This document shows, one piece after another, positions 25,688-35,863 of a stretch of 64,000 nt of DNA (positions within the stretch are counted from its first letter, which is position 1; each line of letters starts with the position of its first letter). Under the pieces are notes generated by a model. The model was given only the letters and a program-made list of their open reading frames with translations. It had not been told where the DNA came from and made no database searches. Position numbers and translations under genes: made by a program. Source of the stretch: Pseudarthrobacter raffinosi (GTDB lineage: Bacteria; Actinomycetota; Actinomycetes; Actinomycetales; Micrococcaceae). Where the stretch lies: contig NZ_JAMXBH010000010.1 in assembly GCF_023913735.1 (NCBI RefSeq), forward strand, positions 124,001 to 188,000, in the 5' to 3' direction.

Positions 25688-26629
25688 TTAGTCCAGGTCC
25701 GACTCGTTGCCCTTGAGGAACTTCATCTGGATGAAGGCCACCAGGGCGAGGATGAGGAAGAGAATGACGGCGATGGCGGATCCGTAACCGAAGTCCGACT
25801 CGGTGAAGGCCCGCTGGTAGATGTAGTACTGGATCACGCGGGTGGCGTTCACCGGTCCGCCCTGGGTAGTGACGGCCACGGTGTCGAAGACCTGGAAGGA
25901 GCCGATCACGGTCACCACGAGGACCAGCACCAGGACCGGGCGGAGCAGCGGAATGGTGATCTTGCGGAAGGTCTGGAACGCTGAGGCGCCGTCGAGTTTT
26001 GCGACCTCATAGATGTTGCCGGGGATGGCCTGCAGGCCGGCAAAGATGAGCAGCGCGGTGTAGCCCATGTGCCGCCAGGTGTTGATGACTGCCTGGGTGG
26101 GGATGGCCCACTCTTCGCTGCCGAAGAACGCGACGCGGGGGAGGCCGGCCCATTCGATGAACTGGTTGACCACGCCGATCTGATAATCGAGCATCCAGAA
26201 CCAGAGCAGCGCCGCGATGACGTTGGACATCAGGTAGGGCAGGAGCAGAGCGCCGCGGATGAGCGTGGACTTGGCGACCTGGTGCATCAGTAGGGCCAGT
26301 CCCAGTGCCAGCGCTGTCTGGAGGACGATGTTGATGAGGACGTACTGGCCGGTGACGGCCAGGGAATTCCAGAACAGCGGGTCCTTGGCGATCGCCGTGT
26401 AGTTGTCCATCCCCACCCATGTTGGGTCTCCGAGGATGTTGTACTCCGTGAAGCTCAAGTACACGCCGCGGATGGTTGGGACAACGTAGAAGAAGATGAA
26501 CCCGATCATTGCCGGGGCGATGAAGAACAGGGCGATCTTGAGGTCGCCGATCCGGCGGTAACCGCCGCGCGGCTTGGGTGCTCCGGTCTGGGGCGGGGCG
26601 GATCTCGCGTTTTTGGCAAGGGTGGTCAT
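25688..26629 (-). CDS. Carbohydrate ABC transporter permease (MalF-like)
   Basis: A 313-residue permease with six helices and an EAA loop reading YEVAKLDGASAFQTFRKITIP. First gene of the alpha-galactoside operon; its promoter (TTGCCA, 17 bp, TAGATT on the minus strand, 26702-26674) is overlapped by a palindromic operator. Order is permease, permease, binding protein, alpha-galactosidase. Confidence 0.92.
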   Translation of the reverse strand: MTTLAKNARSAPPQTGAPKPRGGYRRIGDLKIALFFIAPAMIGFIFFYVVPTIRGVYLSFTEYNILGDPTWVGMDNYTAIAKDPLFWNSLAVTGQYVLINIVLQTALALGLALLMHQVAKSTLIRGALLLPYLMSNVIAALLWFWMLDYQIGVVNQFIEWAGLPRVAFFGSEEWAIPTQAVINTWRHMGYTALLIFAGLQAIPGNIYEVAKLDGASAFQTFRKITIPLLRPVLVLVLVVTVIGSFQVFDTVAVTTQGGPVNATRVIQYYIYQRAFTESDFGYGSAIAVILFLILALVAFIQMKFLKGNESDLD

Positions 26630-26673
26630 CGTCGACCCTTTCCTGACTGTGATGTGGATAACAACTGCTGAGG

Positions 26674-26702
26674 AATCTACACGAGTAGATCAAGAGTGGC
26701 AA
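26674..26702 (-). promoter_or_regulatory. Promoter of the alpha-galactoside operon
   Basis: On the minus strand -35 TTGCCA (26702-26697), a 17-bp spacer and -10 TAGATT (26679-26674). The spacer and -10 are covered by the palindrome at 26675-26690, so a bound repressor would block polymerase. Confidence 0.55.
26675..26690. promoter_or_regulatory. Probable LacI-family operator O1
   Basis: ATCTAC-ACGA-GTAGAT is a perfect 6-bp-arm palindrome over the operon promoter. Its right half CGAGTAGAT is repeated in O2 76 bp away. The LacI-family gene at 28048 is the likely owner. Confidence 0.65.
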
Positions 26703-26750
26703 GTGTTAGTTTTTCTTTTATTTCTAGAGGGATTATCCAGTCGATAGGGC

Positions 26751-26766
26751 ATTGACTCGAGTAGAT
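26751..26766. promoter_or_regulatory. Probable LacI-family operator O2
   Basis: ATTGACTCGAGTAGAT matches O1 at 12 or more of 16 positions and contains the palindromic CTCGAG centre typical of LacI sites. It covers the TTGACT -35 (26752-26757) of the oxidoreductase promoter, whose -10 would be the weak AACACT at 26775-26780. Confidence 0.6.
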
Positions 26767-26839
26767 TCGAATGAAACACTGAAATCCTGATGGACAGCGC
26801 TTGCCGGCGCTCCGTTACAGCATCCAGGGAAGGCAAACA

Positions 26840-28039
26840 ATGACGTTTTCAATCGGCGTAGTAGGAGTTGGCCAGTTCGGCGGCCAGTTCGCGCACCTCT
26901 TCAATCTCCACCCCGGCGTCAGCGACGTCTATGTGGTGGACGAGCTTCCGGAACGCGCGGCCGAGGCCGTGGACCGGTACCGCCTGGCGGGGTCCGAGGC
27001 GAGCTTTGAGGACCTCCTCGCCTCCGACGTCGACGCCGTGGCCATCTTCACGCAGCGCTGGACGCACGGTCCGCTGGTGGAGCAGGCGCTCCGCGCCGGT
27101 AAGCACGTCTATTCAGCCGTCCCCATGGCCATCTCCGAGGAAGAAATCGCCCGGATCATCGACGCCGTCCGTGAAACCGGGCTGGTCTACATGATGGGGG
27201 AGACCAGTTACTACAACCCGGCCACGGTCTACGCACGCAAGCAGCATGCGGCCGGCTGCTTCGGGCGGATCTTCTACACCGAAGGAGACTACGTCCACGA
27301 CATGGACCTGGGCTTTTACGATGCCTACCAGTACAGCGGCGGTGATCGCTGGAAGGAAACCGCCAGCTACCCGCCGATGCTGTACCCGACGCACGCGGTC
27401 GGGGGAGTCCTCGGCGCCGTCCCCGCCCACGCCGTCAGCGTCAGCTGCGTCGGAGTCAAGGATGACCGCAACGACGGCGTCTTCGACAAGGAAGTCAGCA
27501 TGTTCGGCAACGACTTCTCGAACGCCACGGCCCTCTTCGAACTCAACGACGGCGGCGTTATGCGCACCAATGAGATGCGCCGCGTGGGCTACCCATCACA
27601 CATCAGGGAGTCCCGGTTCAGGTTCTTCGGGACGGAGGCCAGCTTTGAACAGCTTGCAAAAGTCACGGTCTGGCAGGACAAGGAAAACGTCCAAGACATT
27701 TCCGAGCAGTTCGAAACCCGGCCCAGTATGTCCCTCGATGACCCGTCGCTGGCCAACGTTGCGCCGGAACTGAGGGACGCCTTCGTGTCCGGACTCTCGC
27801 CGGTCCATGACGCTGATCGGCTGCCGGAGGAGTTCCGTGGCGCACCGAACGGCCACGAGGGAAGCCACCATTTCCTCGTGGATGACTTCGTGACCGCGGT
27901 CAACACCGGCACCCTGCCGCCGGTCAACGCCTGGGTTGCCGCCCGATTCACGCTGCCCGGCATCGTGGCGCACCAGTCCGCCCTCCGCGGCGGAGAGCGG
28001 CTTCCCATCCGTGACTTCGGCGACGCGCCGGGGATCTGA
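26840..28039 (+). CDS. Gfo/Idh/MocA-family oxidoreductase
   Basis: A 399-residue NAD(P)-dependent sugar dehydrogenase family protein. The Rossmann start IGVVGVGQFGGQFAHLF binds the nucleotide. The conserved EKP-type region reads KHVYSAVPMAISEEE, departing from the usual E-K-P. The C-terminal half forms the sheet domain with YPTHAVGGVLGAVPAH. ATG 26840 has GGGAAGG upstream, better than 26801. The gene is divergent from the transport operon and followed eight bases later by the LacI gene, which suggests a role in using the imported sugar. Substrate unknown. Confidence 0.88.
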   Translation: MTFSIGVVGVGQFGGQFAHLFNLHPGVSDVYVVDELPERAAEAVDRYRLAGSEASFEDLLASDVDAVAIFTQRWTHGPLVEQALRAGKHVYSAVPMAISEEEIARIIDAVRETGLVYMMGETSYYNPATVYARKQHAAGCFGRIFYTEGDYVHDMDLGFYDAYQYSGGDRWKETASYPPMLYPTHAVGGVLGAVPAHAVSVSCVGVKDDRNDGVFDKEVSMFGNDFSNATALFELNDGGVMRTNEMRRVGYPSHIRESRFRFFGTEASFEQLAKVTVWQDKENVQDISEQFETRPSMSLDDPSLANVAPELRDAFVSGLSPVHDADRLPEEFRGAPNGHEGSHHFLVDDFVTAVNTGTLPPVNAWVAARFTLPGIVAHQSALRGGERLPIRDFGDAPGI

Positions 28040-28047
28040 TAGCTAGC

Positions 28048-29076
28048 ATGTACACCATGACGACTCCCGCATTGCAGGCCCCACGCGGCCCGGTGACCCG
28101 CAAGGATGTTGCCCGGTACGCGGGCGTCAGCACCGCCGTCGTCAGCTATGTAGTTAACGGCGGGCCCAAGAGAGTGGCGCCGGCCACGGAAGCGAAGGTC
28201 CAGGACGCCATCCGCCGGCTGGGGTACCGTCCGAACGCTGCCGCGCGGGCCCTGAAACTGGGATCCAGCGAAACAATAGGGCTGGTTATTCCGGACAACA
28301 GCAACCCTTTCTTCTCGCTGCTGGCACACGCTGTGGAAGATGCTGCCGCTGAACTGGGCTACGCCCTGCTGCTTACCAACTCGGATGGAAACCTCGCGAA
28401 GGAACTCCGGCATGTCCGCAACCTTGCGGCACGCCAGGTGGACGGCGTCATTCTGTCCAGTGTCTTGATGGAACCGGGCCTGGCGGACCTTGAATCGGCG
28501 GAGATACCTGTTGTTCTCCTGAACCACAGTGCCGATGCGCCCGGATTTAACAGCGTGGGCGTGGATCTGGTGGCGGGCGCAAAATCAGCCGTTGAACACT
28601 TGATCGGCCACGGACACACCAGTATCGCCCTCGCCATGGGTACAAACACCGGCAACTATTATGACGGCCGTGAAGAGGGCTGGCTGCAGGCTCTGGCGGG
28701 GGCAGGCCTGCCTGAAGGCCCCATTGTCCGTACCGCCTTCACCCGTGAAGGCGGCTACGCCGCAGGGAAACGCCTCCTGGCCTCCGCGAGCCGCCCGACG
28801 GCCATTTTTGCCACCTCTGACCTGCAGGCTGTCGGTATCCTCCGGGCACTCCATGAGGCGGGACTGTCGATCCCCAATGACATCGCCCTGGCGTCCTTCG
28901 ACGGCTCAGCTGAAGCTGAGTACAGCTGGCCTCCCCTTACAACAGTGAAACAGCCGGCAAAGGCAATGGCGGAGGCCGCTGTCAGCGCCCTAATAGGCGC
29001 CCATCGCGGCCACGAATCGGAACATCTCATCTTTCCTGCCGAGTTGCAGATCCGGCAGTCCTGCGGCTGCCCCTAG
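28048..29076 (+). CDS. LacI-family transcriptional regulator
   Basis: A 342-residue repressor. The HTH is VTRKDVARYAGVSTAVVSYVVN with hinge region RRLGYRPNAAARALKLG; the sugar-binding domain follows (LGLVIPDNSNPFFSLL type start, then DLQAVGILRALHEAGLSIPNDIALASFDG). It probably controls the divergent alpha-galactoside operon and oxidoreductase through the palindromes at 26675 and 26751, and would respond to an imported sugar. Start may be ATG 28057. It ends tail to tail with the DeoR gene, sharing a CTAG. Confidence 0.93.
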   Translation: MYTMTTPALQAPRGPVTRKDVARYAGVSTAVVSYVVNGGPKRVAPATEAKVQDAIRRLGYRPNAAARALKLGSSETIGLVIPDNSNPFFSLLAHAVEDAAAELGYALLLTNSDGNLAKELRHVRNLAARQVDGVILSSVLMEPGLADLESAEIPVVLLNHSADAPGFNSVGVDLVAGAKSAVEHLIGHGHTSIALAMGTNTGNYYDGREEGWLQALAGAGLPEGPIVRTAFTREGGYAAGKRLLASASRPTAIFATSDLQAVGILRALHEAGLSIPNDIALASFDGSAEAEYSWPPLTTVKQPAKAMAEAAVSALIGAHRGHESEHLIFPAELQIRQSCGCP

Positions 29077-29861
29077 GCTGCAGCGAGCCGAAGCCTGCCA
29101 ACTTTCTCCCGCAGGACACGTTGCGCCTCGGAACCCAGCCCGGCGTCGCTGATGACCTCATCGGCCGCATCCAAGGGGGCGATGGTGCTGATGCCTAGCA
29201 GCCCCCACTTGGTGTGGTCGGCAAGGACCACGGTTTTCCGGGCGGCGGCGACGAACGCCCGATCCGTCTCGGCCTCCAGGAGGTTAGGTGTGGTGAAGCC
29301 GGCGTCGGCGTCCATGCCGTGCACGCCCAGGAACAGCACGTCCAGGTGCAGCTGTTTGAGCGCTGCAGTCGCGATGGGACCCACCAAAGCGTCCGACGGC
29401 GTCCGCTCGCCGCCGATCAGGATCACGGTTGATGCGAACCGGGCTGAGCCGCCGGACGCGGCGTGGTGGAAGAGATCAGCGATGCGCACGGAATTGGTGA
29501 CCACCGTGATCCGAGGACCGTTCACGAGTTCCTTGGCAAGCGCCCACGTTGTGGTCCCGGCGCTGAGTCCGACGGCCATGCCCTCATGCACCAGACCCGC
29601 AGCCTCCAACGCGATAGCCCGTTTCTCCGCGGTCAACTGAGTGGACTTGAGCTCGAAGCCCGGCTCATGCGTACTGACATCGCCGGGGAGCTTGGCGCCG
29701 CCGTGGATACGCTCCAGTTTGCCACCCTCCTCCAGCAGCTCGATATCCCGGCGGACAGTCATCAGCGAAACGCCCAGTTGCTGGGCGAGGTCCGAGACGC
29801 GGACAACCCGTTCGCGCTGGACGGCGTCCACGATTGCCTGGTGGCGTGCTGCGGGGAGCAT
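29073..29861 (-). CDS. DeoR-family transcriptional regulator
   Basis: A 262-residue regulator with N-terminal HTH (ARHQAIVDAVQRERVVRVSD, then LGVSLMTVRRDIELLEEGG) and a DeoR C-terminal sensor domain (VGLSAGTTTWALAKEL, VTNSVRIADLF, LADHTKWG). Such sensors respond to sugar phosphates. ATG 29861 has AAAGGA just upstream. It is the last gene of the second sugar-transport cluster (55 bp after a permease gene) and probably regulates it, with candidate half-sites at 33301-33324. Confidence 0.92.
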   Translation of the reverse strand: MLPAARHQAIVDAVQRERVVRVSDLAQQLGVSLMTVRRDIELLEEGGKLERIHGGAKLPGDVSTHEPGFELKSTQLTAEKRAIALEAAGLVHEGMAVGLSAGTTTWALAKELVNGPRITVVTNSVRIADLFHHAASGGSARFASTVILIGGERTPSDALVGPIATAALKQLHLDVLFLGVHGMDADAGFTTPNLLEAETDRAFVAAARKTVVLADHTKWGLLGISTIAPLDAADEVISDAGLGSEAQRVLREKVGRLRLAAA

Positions 29862-29916
29862 GTAATTCCTTTCGGGCTGAGGCGGGTGTGATATCCCCGT
29901 CACGTTCCATGATGGT

Positions 29917-30831
29917 CTAACCCTTGCTTGAACCAAGAGTCAGCCCCGCAACAAACTGCCGCTGCAGGAGCACATATATCACCAGCGTGGGAATGACAGT
30001 GATGACTGCGCCGGCGGCCAGGAGGTTGTAGTTGCTCAGGAATTCGCCCTGCAGGTTGTTGATGGCCGTGGTGATCGGAAGCCGGTTGCCGCTCTGGATG
30101 AAGATGAGGGGCCAGAAGTAGTCGTTGTAGATGAAGATGACCTGGAGCGTGCCGAGGGCGGCGAACGCCGGCCGGCAGAGCGGCATGATGATCTCCCGGT
30201 ACTGCCGCCAGATGCCGGCCCCGTCCACCAGTGCGGCCTCCGTCAGGTCTGCGGAGAGCGCCTTCATGTAGTTGGACAGCACGAAGGTGCAGAAACCCAT
30301 CTGGAAGGCGGTATTGACCGCGATCACAACGATGTAGGTGTTCAGCATGTTTCCGGAATCGCTGAATGAGTACGGCACTTCGAAGTGCTTTGCCATCTCG
30401 AACAGCGGAGCGGCGAGGACCTGCGGGGGAAGCAGGTTGCCGGCGGTGAACATGATGAGCAGCGTGATGTTGAACTTCCAGTTCACCCGGCTGACGGCGA
30501 AGGCCATGAGGGAGGCAAGGAACAGGGTCAGCAGCACGGCCGGGACGGTGATGATGACCGAGTTCCAGAAGTACGTGGAAAACCCGCCCTGGGTCCAGGC
30601 CTGGGAGAAGTTGTCGAAGTTGAAGTCGCCGGCGAAGCTGAAATAGCCGTACTGGTTTGTCGAGTCCACCGGACGGAGCGCGGTGAAAAGAGACCAACCC
30701 AGCGGGATCAGCCACATCACCGCCATAACGGCCAGGAAGATGTGGGTCCCGTAGTGGCGCTTCGGCCGGCTGCCGGAGCGGGGCGCAGCTGCGGCAGGAG
30801 TACGGCCGGTGCGGGCTGTGGTGGTGCTCAT
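29917..30831 (-). CDS. Carbohydrate ABC transporter permease (MalG-like), second system
   Basis: A 304-residue permease with six helices and an EAA loop TEAALVDGAGIWRQYREIIMP. The ATG overlaps the stop of the partner permease by four bases (30828-30831), so the two are made in equal amount. No ATPase is encoded in the cluster. Confidence 0.92.
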   Translation of the reverse strand: MSTTTARTGRTPAAAAPRSGSRPKRHYGTHIFLAVMAVMWLIPLGWSLFTALRPVDSTNQYGYFSFAGDFNFDNFSQAWTQGGFSTYFWNSVIITVPAVLLTLFLASLMAFAVSRVNWKFNITLLIMFTAGNLLPPQVLAAPLFEMAKHFEVPYSFSDSGNMLNTYIVVIAVNTAFQMGFCTFVLSNYMKALSADLTEAALVDGAGIWRQYREIIMPLCRPAFAALGTLQVIFIYNDYFWPLIFIQSGNRLPITTAINNLQGEFLSNYNLLAAGAVITVIPTLVIYVLLQRQFVAGLTLGSSKG

Positions 30832-31799
30832 GCTTTGTTCTCCTTGCCGAAGGTGCGGCTGAGGTAGAAGACGATGGGAACAAGGGAGATGACCAGCAGC
30901 ACCACTGCCAGTGCCGAGCCGACGCCGATCACCTGACCTTCGCCCACGAGGTTCTGGATCACCAGGGCGCTGAGCATTTCCAGGCCGTTGGTTCCGCGGT
31001 TGATGACGTAAACCACGTCAAAGGCGCGCAGCGATTCGATGATGGTGATTACCACGATGACGATATTGATGGGGCGCATGGCCGGGAACACCACGCGGAA
31101 GAAGGTCTGCACGGCGTTGGCTCCGTCGATGGCGGCGGCTTCCTTCAGGGTCGGATCCACGCCCTTCAGCCCGGCCAGGTACAGGAGCATCACGTAGCCG
31201 GCATGCCGCCAGGTCGCTGCAACCAGGGCGGCCCAGATGTTCACGGAGGAGTCCCCGAACCAGTCAACGGCCTGCGGTGTCCCTGCTGTGCCCAGGAGGA
31301 AGTTCAGGAGGCCGTTGTCGCGCTGGTAAAAGAGCTGCCAGATGATGCCGATCAGGGCCAGCGACAGCATCACGGGTGCGAAGAAAATGCTCTGGTAAAT
31401 CCTGCTGCCGCGGATGTTCTGGTCCAGAAGTACGGCAAGCAACAGCCCCAGCGGCGTGGCAATCAGTGCCAGGAACAGGAGCCACAGCATGTTGTGCTGC
31501 ACTGCTGGCCAGAACGGCGGGTAGTCCTGGGAGATGAACTGGTAGTTGTCCGTACCCGCCGGACGGATGTTGCCCAGGTCCAGGCCGTTCCACCGCGTGA
31601 AGCTGAGCCCCACGGACATCAGCGTCGGCAGCCACACGAGGGTCAGTTCGATCAGGGTGGGGATGCCCACCATCAGCGACAGGACGAGCTTGTCCCGTCC
31701 GGACAGGCGGCGGACCCGCCCCCCTTTTGCCCGGCGGATACGGCCGTTGCCGGGTTCCCGCGCCTCCGGCGGTATCAGTTCTTGTGCGGTGCTGCTCAT
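30828..31799 (-). CDS. Carbohydrate ABC transporter permease (MalF-like), second system
   Basis: A 323-residue permease with a basic cytoplasmic N-terminus (RIRRAKGGRVRRLSGRDK), six helices and the EAA loop LKEAAAIDGANAVQTFFRVVFP. It follows the binding protein gene after 130 bp that contain a long hairpin. Cargo is unknown; the cluster has no hydrolase. Confidence 0.92.
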   Translation of the reverse strand: MSSTAQELIPPEAREPGNGRIRRAKGGRVRRLSGRDKLVLSLMVGIPTLIELTLVWLPTLMSVGLSFTRWNGLDLGNIRPAGTDNYQFISQDYPPFWPAVQHNMLWLLFLALIATPLGLLLAVLLDQNIRGSRIYQSIFFAPVMLSLALIGIIWQLFYQRDNGLLNFLLGTAGTPQAVDWFGDSSVNIWAALVAATWRHAGYVMLLYLAGLKGVDPTLKEAAAIDGANAVQTFFRVVFPAMRPINIVIVVITIIESLRAFDVVYVINRGTNGLEMLSALVIQNLVGEGQVIGVGSALAVVLLVISLVPIVFYLSRTFGKENKA

Positions 31800-31827
31800 G
31801 GAAGTCTTCCTCTTTGGGTGGGGACGC

Positions 31828-31877
31828 AGGAAGGGAACGACGGCGGGAGCCTGCGCCGCCGTCGTCGTTCCCTTCCT
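31828..31877 (-). promoter_or_regulatory. Intercistronic hairpin after the second binding protein gene
   Basis: AGGAAGGGAACGACG-GCGG (31828-31846) pairs with CCGCCGTCGTCGTTCCCTTCCT (31856-31877) with a 3-nt bulge. As in the first sugar operon it separates the binding protein from the genes below it and probably raises its share of the message. Confidence 0.65.
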
Positions 31878-31929
31878 GGCTGGTCGCCTTGGAAACGGCG
31901 CTGACAGGGCTGGAAGTGCGGCCCTGGAC

Positions 31930-33240
31930 TTACTGCGCGGCGTAGAGCGTTTTGGCCTGGGCCTCGAGGTTTTTGACGTCTATTTTGCCGTCCTTGATGA
32001 AGCTCTGCAGGGCCGGGATCATCACGTTGTTGGCCATGGCGGGCAGGGCGTCCCGGTCGAAGAACTGGCTGATGTACTTCGCGTCCGCGATGGTGTCCGC
32101 ACACTTCTTGTTGAGCGGGCTGAACTTGGACGTGTCCGTGCCCTTGGCGGTGGCGATGTTGGACGCATCCACGGCGGCGTAGGCGTCCTGGGCCTCGGCG
32201 GTGCCGAGGAACGCCATGAAGTCGCGGGCCGCCTTGTTGTCCCCGCCCTTTTTGGACAGCAGGAGGCCGTCAATGGGGGCTTCGACGGCGTCGCGGCCTT
32301 CCATGGCGATTTCCGGAAAGGCGAAGAAATCGATGTCCGCCAGCACCGCCGGGTCGGTGAATTGCTGGGTGACGAAGGAACCCAGCAGGTACATGCCGGT
32401 CTTCTTGGCTTCCAGCGCTTTGGCGGCGTCCTGCCAGGTCTGGCCGAGGGCTGCCGGATCCTGGAAGGGAAGGAGCGCCGCCCAGGTGTCGAAGACCGCG
32501 CTGACCTTTTGCTGGTCCCAGGATTCCTGGTGCGCGCACAGGTCCACATGGAACTGGTAGCCGTTGAGCCGCATGTTCATGTAGTCGAACGTGCCCATGG
32601 CCGGCCAGCCGTCCTTGTCGGCGAAGCCGATGGGAATGATGCCATCTGCCTTCATCTTCGTGGCGAGGGCCTTGAGGGCGTCAAAGGTCTCCGGCACCTG
32701 GTACCCCTTTTCGGCCCAGAGGCTCTTCCGGTAGAAGAACCCCCACGGGTAGTTGTAGTTGGGTACGAAGTACATCTTGCCGTCCGGTCCGGTGGAGGCT
32801 TTCTTCAGCGCATCGGAGTAGTTGCCGCCGATGGTCTCCCAGACGTCATCGATGGGCGCAAGGAGCCCTTTGCCTGCGTAGTACTGCATGCGATATCCGG
32901 CGAACCATGTGAACGTATCGTCCGGGGAGCCCTGCAGGTAGGAGTTGATCTTGTTCTGGAAATCATTGTGGGGCACCACGTTCGTGGTGACCTTCTTGCC
33001 GGTCTTGGCCGTGAAGGCGTCGGTGACAGCCTGGTACGCCCGCTTGGGGACGTCATCGGAGGACCCGGAACCGAAGGTAAGGCCGGAGGAGCCGGAACCC
33101 GTGGCGGATGGCGCACTTCCGCCCGTGCAGGCTGCGAGCAGTGGAATGCCGGCCAGGCCTGCTGCGCCTATGCCAACGGTCTTGAGGATGCTTCGCCTGC
33201 TGGGAAAAGCAGTTGCAGACGCATCAAACTGTGAAGCCAT
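31930..33240 (-). CDS. ABC sugar-binding lipoprotein with Tat-type signal
   Basis: A 436-residue extracellular solute-binding protein. The N-terminus has twin arginines (FPSRRSILKTVG), a hydrophobic run and the lipobox LLAAC, so it should be exported folded and lipidated; a Ser/Gly linker follows. ATG 33240 has GGGAGAG upstream. The body has the family 1 pattern (YNYPWGFFYRKSLWAEKGYQ). It is first in its operon, with a perfect Crp-type site and GTTC/GAAC half-sites upstream. Ligand unknown. Confidence 0.9.
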   Translation of the reverse strand: MASQFDASATAFPSRRSILKTVGIGAAGLAGIPLLAACTGGSAPSATGSGSSGLTFGSGSSDDVPKRAYQAVTDAFTAKTGKKVTTNVVPHNDFQNKINSYLQGSPDDTFTWFAGYRMQYYAGKGLLAPIDDVWETIGGNYSDALKKASTGPDGKMYFVPNYNYPWGFFYRKSLWAEKGYQVPETFDALKALATKMKADGIIPIGFADKDGWPAMGTFDYMNMRLNGYQFHVDLCAHQESWDQQKVSAVFDTWAALLPFQDPAALGQTWQDAAKALEAKKTGMYLLGSFVTQQFTDPAVLADIDFFAFPEIAMEGRDAVEAPIDGLLLSKKGGDNKAARDFMAFLGTAEAQDAYAAVDASNIATAKGTDTSKFSPLNKKCADTIADAKYISQFFDRDALPAMANNVMIPALQSFIKDGKIDVKNLEAQAKTLYAAQ

Positions 33241-33266
33241 GTTCTCTCCCTTGAAAAATAGCCGCA

Positions 33267-33282
33267 TGTGAGACGCCTCACA
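33267..33282. promoter_or_regulatory. Crp/GlxR-type site upstream of the second sugar operon
   Basis: TGTGA-GACGCC-TCACA is a perfect consensus TGTGA-N6-TCACA site within an 18-bp palindrome (ATGTGAG-ACGC-CTCACAT), centred about 35 bp before the start codon. A possible -10 (TATAGT) lies on its upstream side, so repression is as possible as activation. Confidence 0.7.
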
Positions 33283-33300
33283 TTGCATCTGACTATAAAC

Positions 33301-33324
33301 GTTCAAAACAGAACATGGAAGAAC
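33301..33324. promoter_or_regulatory. Possible DeoR half-sites
   Basis: GTTC at 33301 and GAAC at 33311 and 33321 recur every 10 bp. DeoR-family proteins often bind such regularly spaced half-sites; the regulator at 29073 is the candidate. Confidence 0.35.
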
Positions 33325-33376
33325 GGGAAATAACATTCTTGGTGTTGATTTTTTTGAATCGTCCCAAACAGCGAGC

Positions 33377-33413
33377 GGCCCCGATTTTCCCGTGGGACGG
33401 GAGAATCGGGGCC
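33377..33413 (-). terminator. Terminator of acs
   Basis: GGCCCCGATTTTCCCGT (33377-33393) and ACGGGAGAATCGGGGCC (33397-33413) form a 17-bp stem with one mismatch and a GGG loop, 36 bp after the acs stop codon. Confidence 0.75.
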
Positions 33414-33448
33414 ACTCGATGGCGTCGGACTGGGTGGTGAGGCGGCTG

Positions 33449-35458
<2,010 letters not shown>

Positions 35459-35604
35459 GGTGAACCTCATCATTCATCGGTCTTTTTAGCGGCTGCCGTC
35501 GCCCGGCCGTGCTCCGCCGCTTTGCGCGGCAGGGTAGCGGCCGATCACGGACATTCCGCAAAGAGCTGTTCCGAAATCAAGCCTAATACGCGCCGGGGCC
35601 GCGA

Positions 35605-35620
35605 TGTGTTCGCTGTCACA
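35605..35620. promoter_or_regulatory. Crp/GlxR-type site upstream of acs
   Basis: TGTGT-TCGCTG-TCACA differs from TGTGA-N6-TCACA at one position. Acetate activation is under Crp/cAMP control in several bacteria, which fits. The 405-bp gap 35459-35863 also holds a GGGACGG-AA-CCGTCCC palindrome (35822-35837) just before the next gene; otherwise I see nothing definite. Confidence 0.55.
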
Positions 35621-35863
35621 AAGGCCCCCACGAACGGCATTTATTTAGCGGTGAATGGTTAAAGGACCCTGCCCACTGGCGTCCCGCCGCTGCGGATCAG
35701 CTAGTGATCGGCCATGCGGTTGACTAGGCTGAGATTGAATTGTGACTTTCTACGGAGCTGTCGGATCCGGTGTATCGCTGCCGGGCCTGGCCGTTTCCGC
35801 CGTTTCGGACGGCACAGTTTTGGGACGGAACCGTCCCGGTGCCGCCACGCTAAGGAGTACAGA

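Noticed and set aside
28026-28047. Separate promoter for the LacI gene
   Set aside because: Only eight bases separate it from the oxidoreductase stop and no -35/-10 pair was found; cotranscription is simpler.
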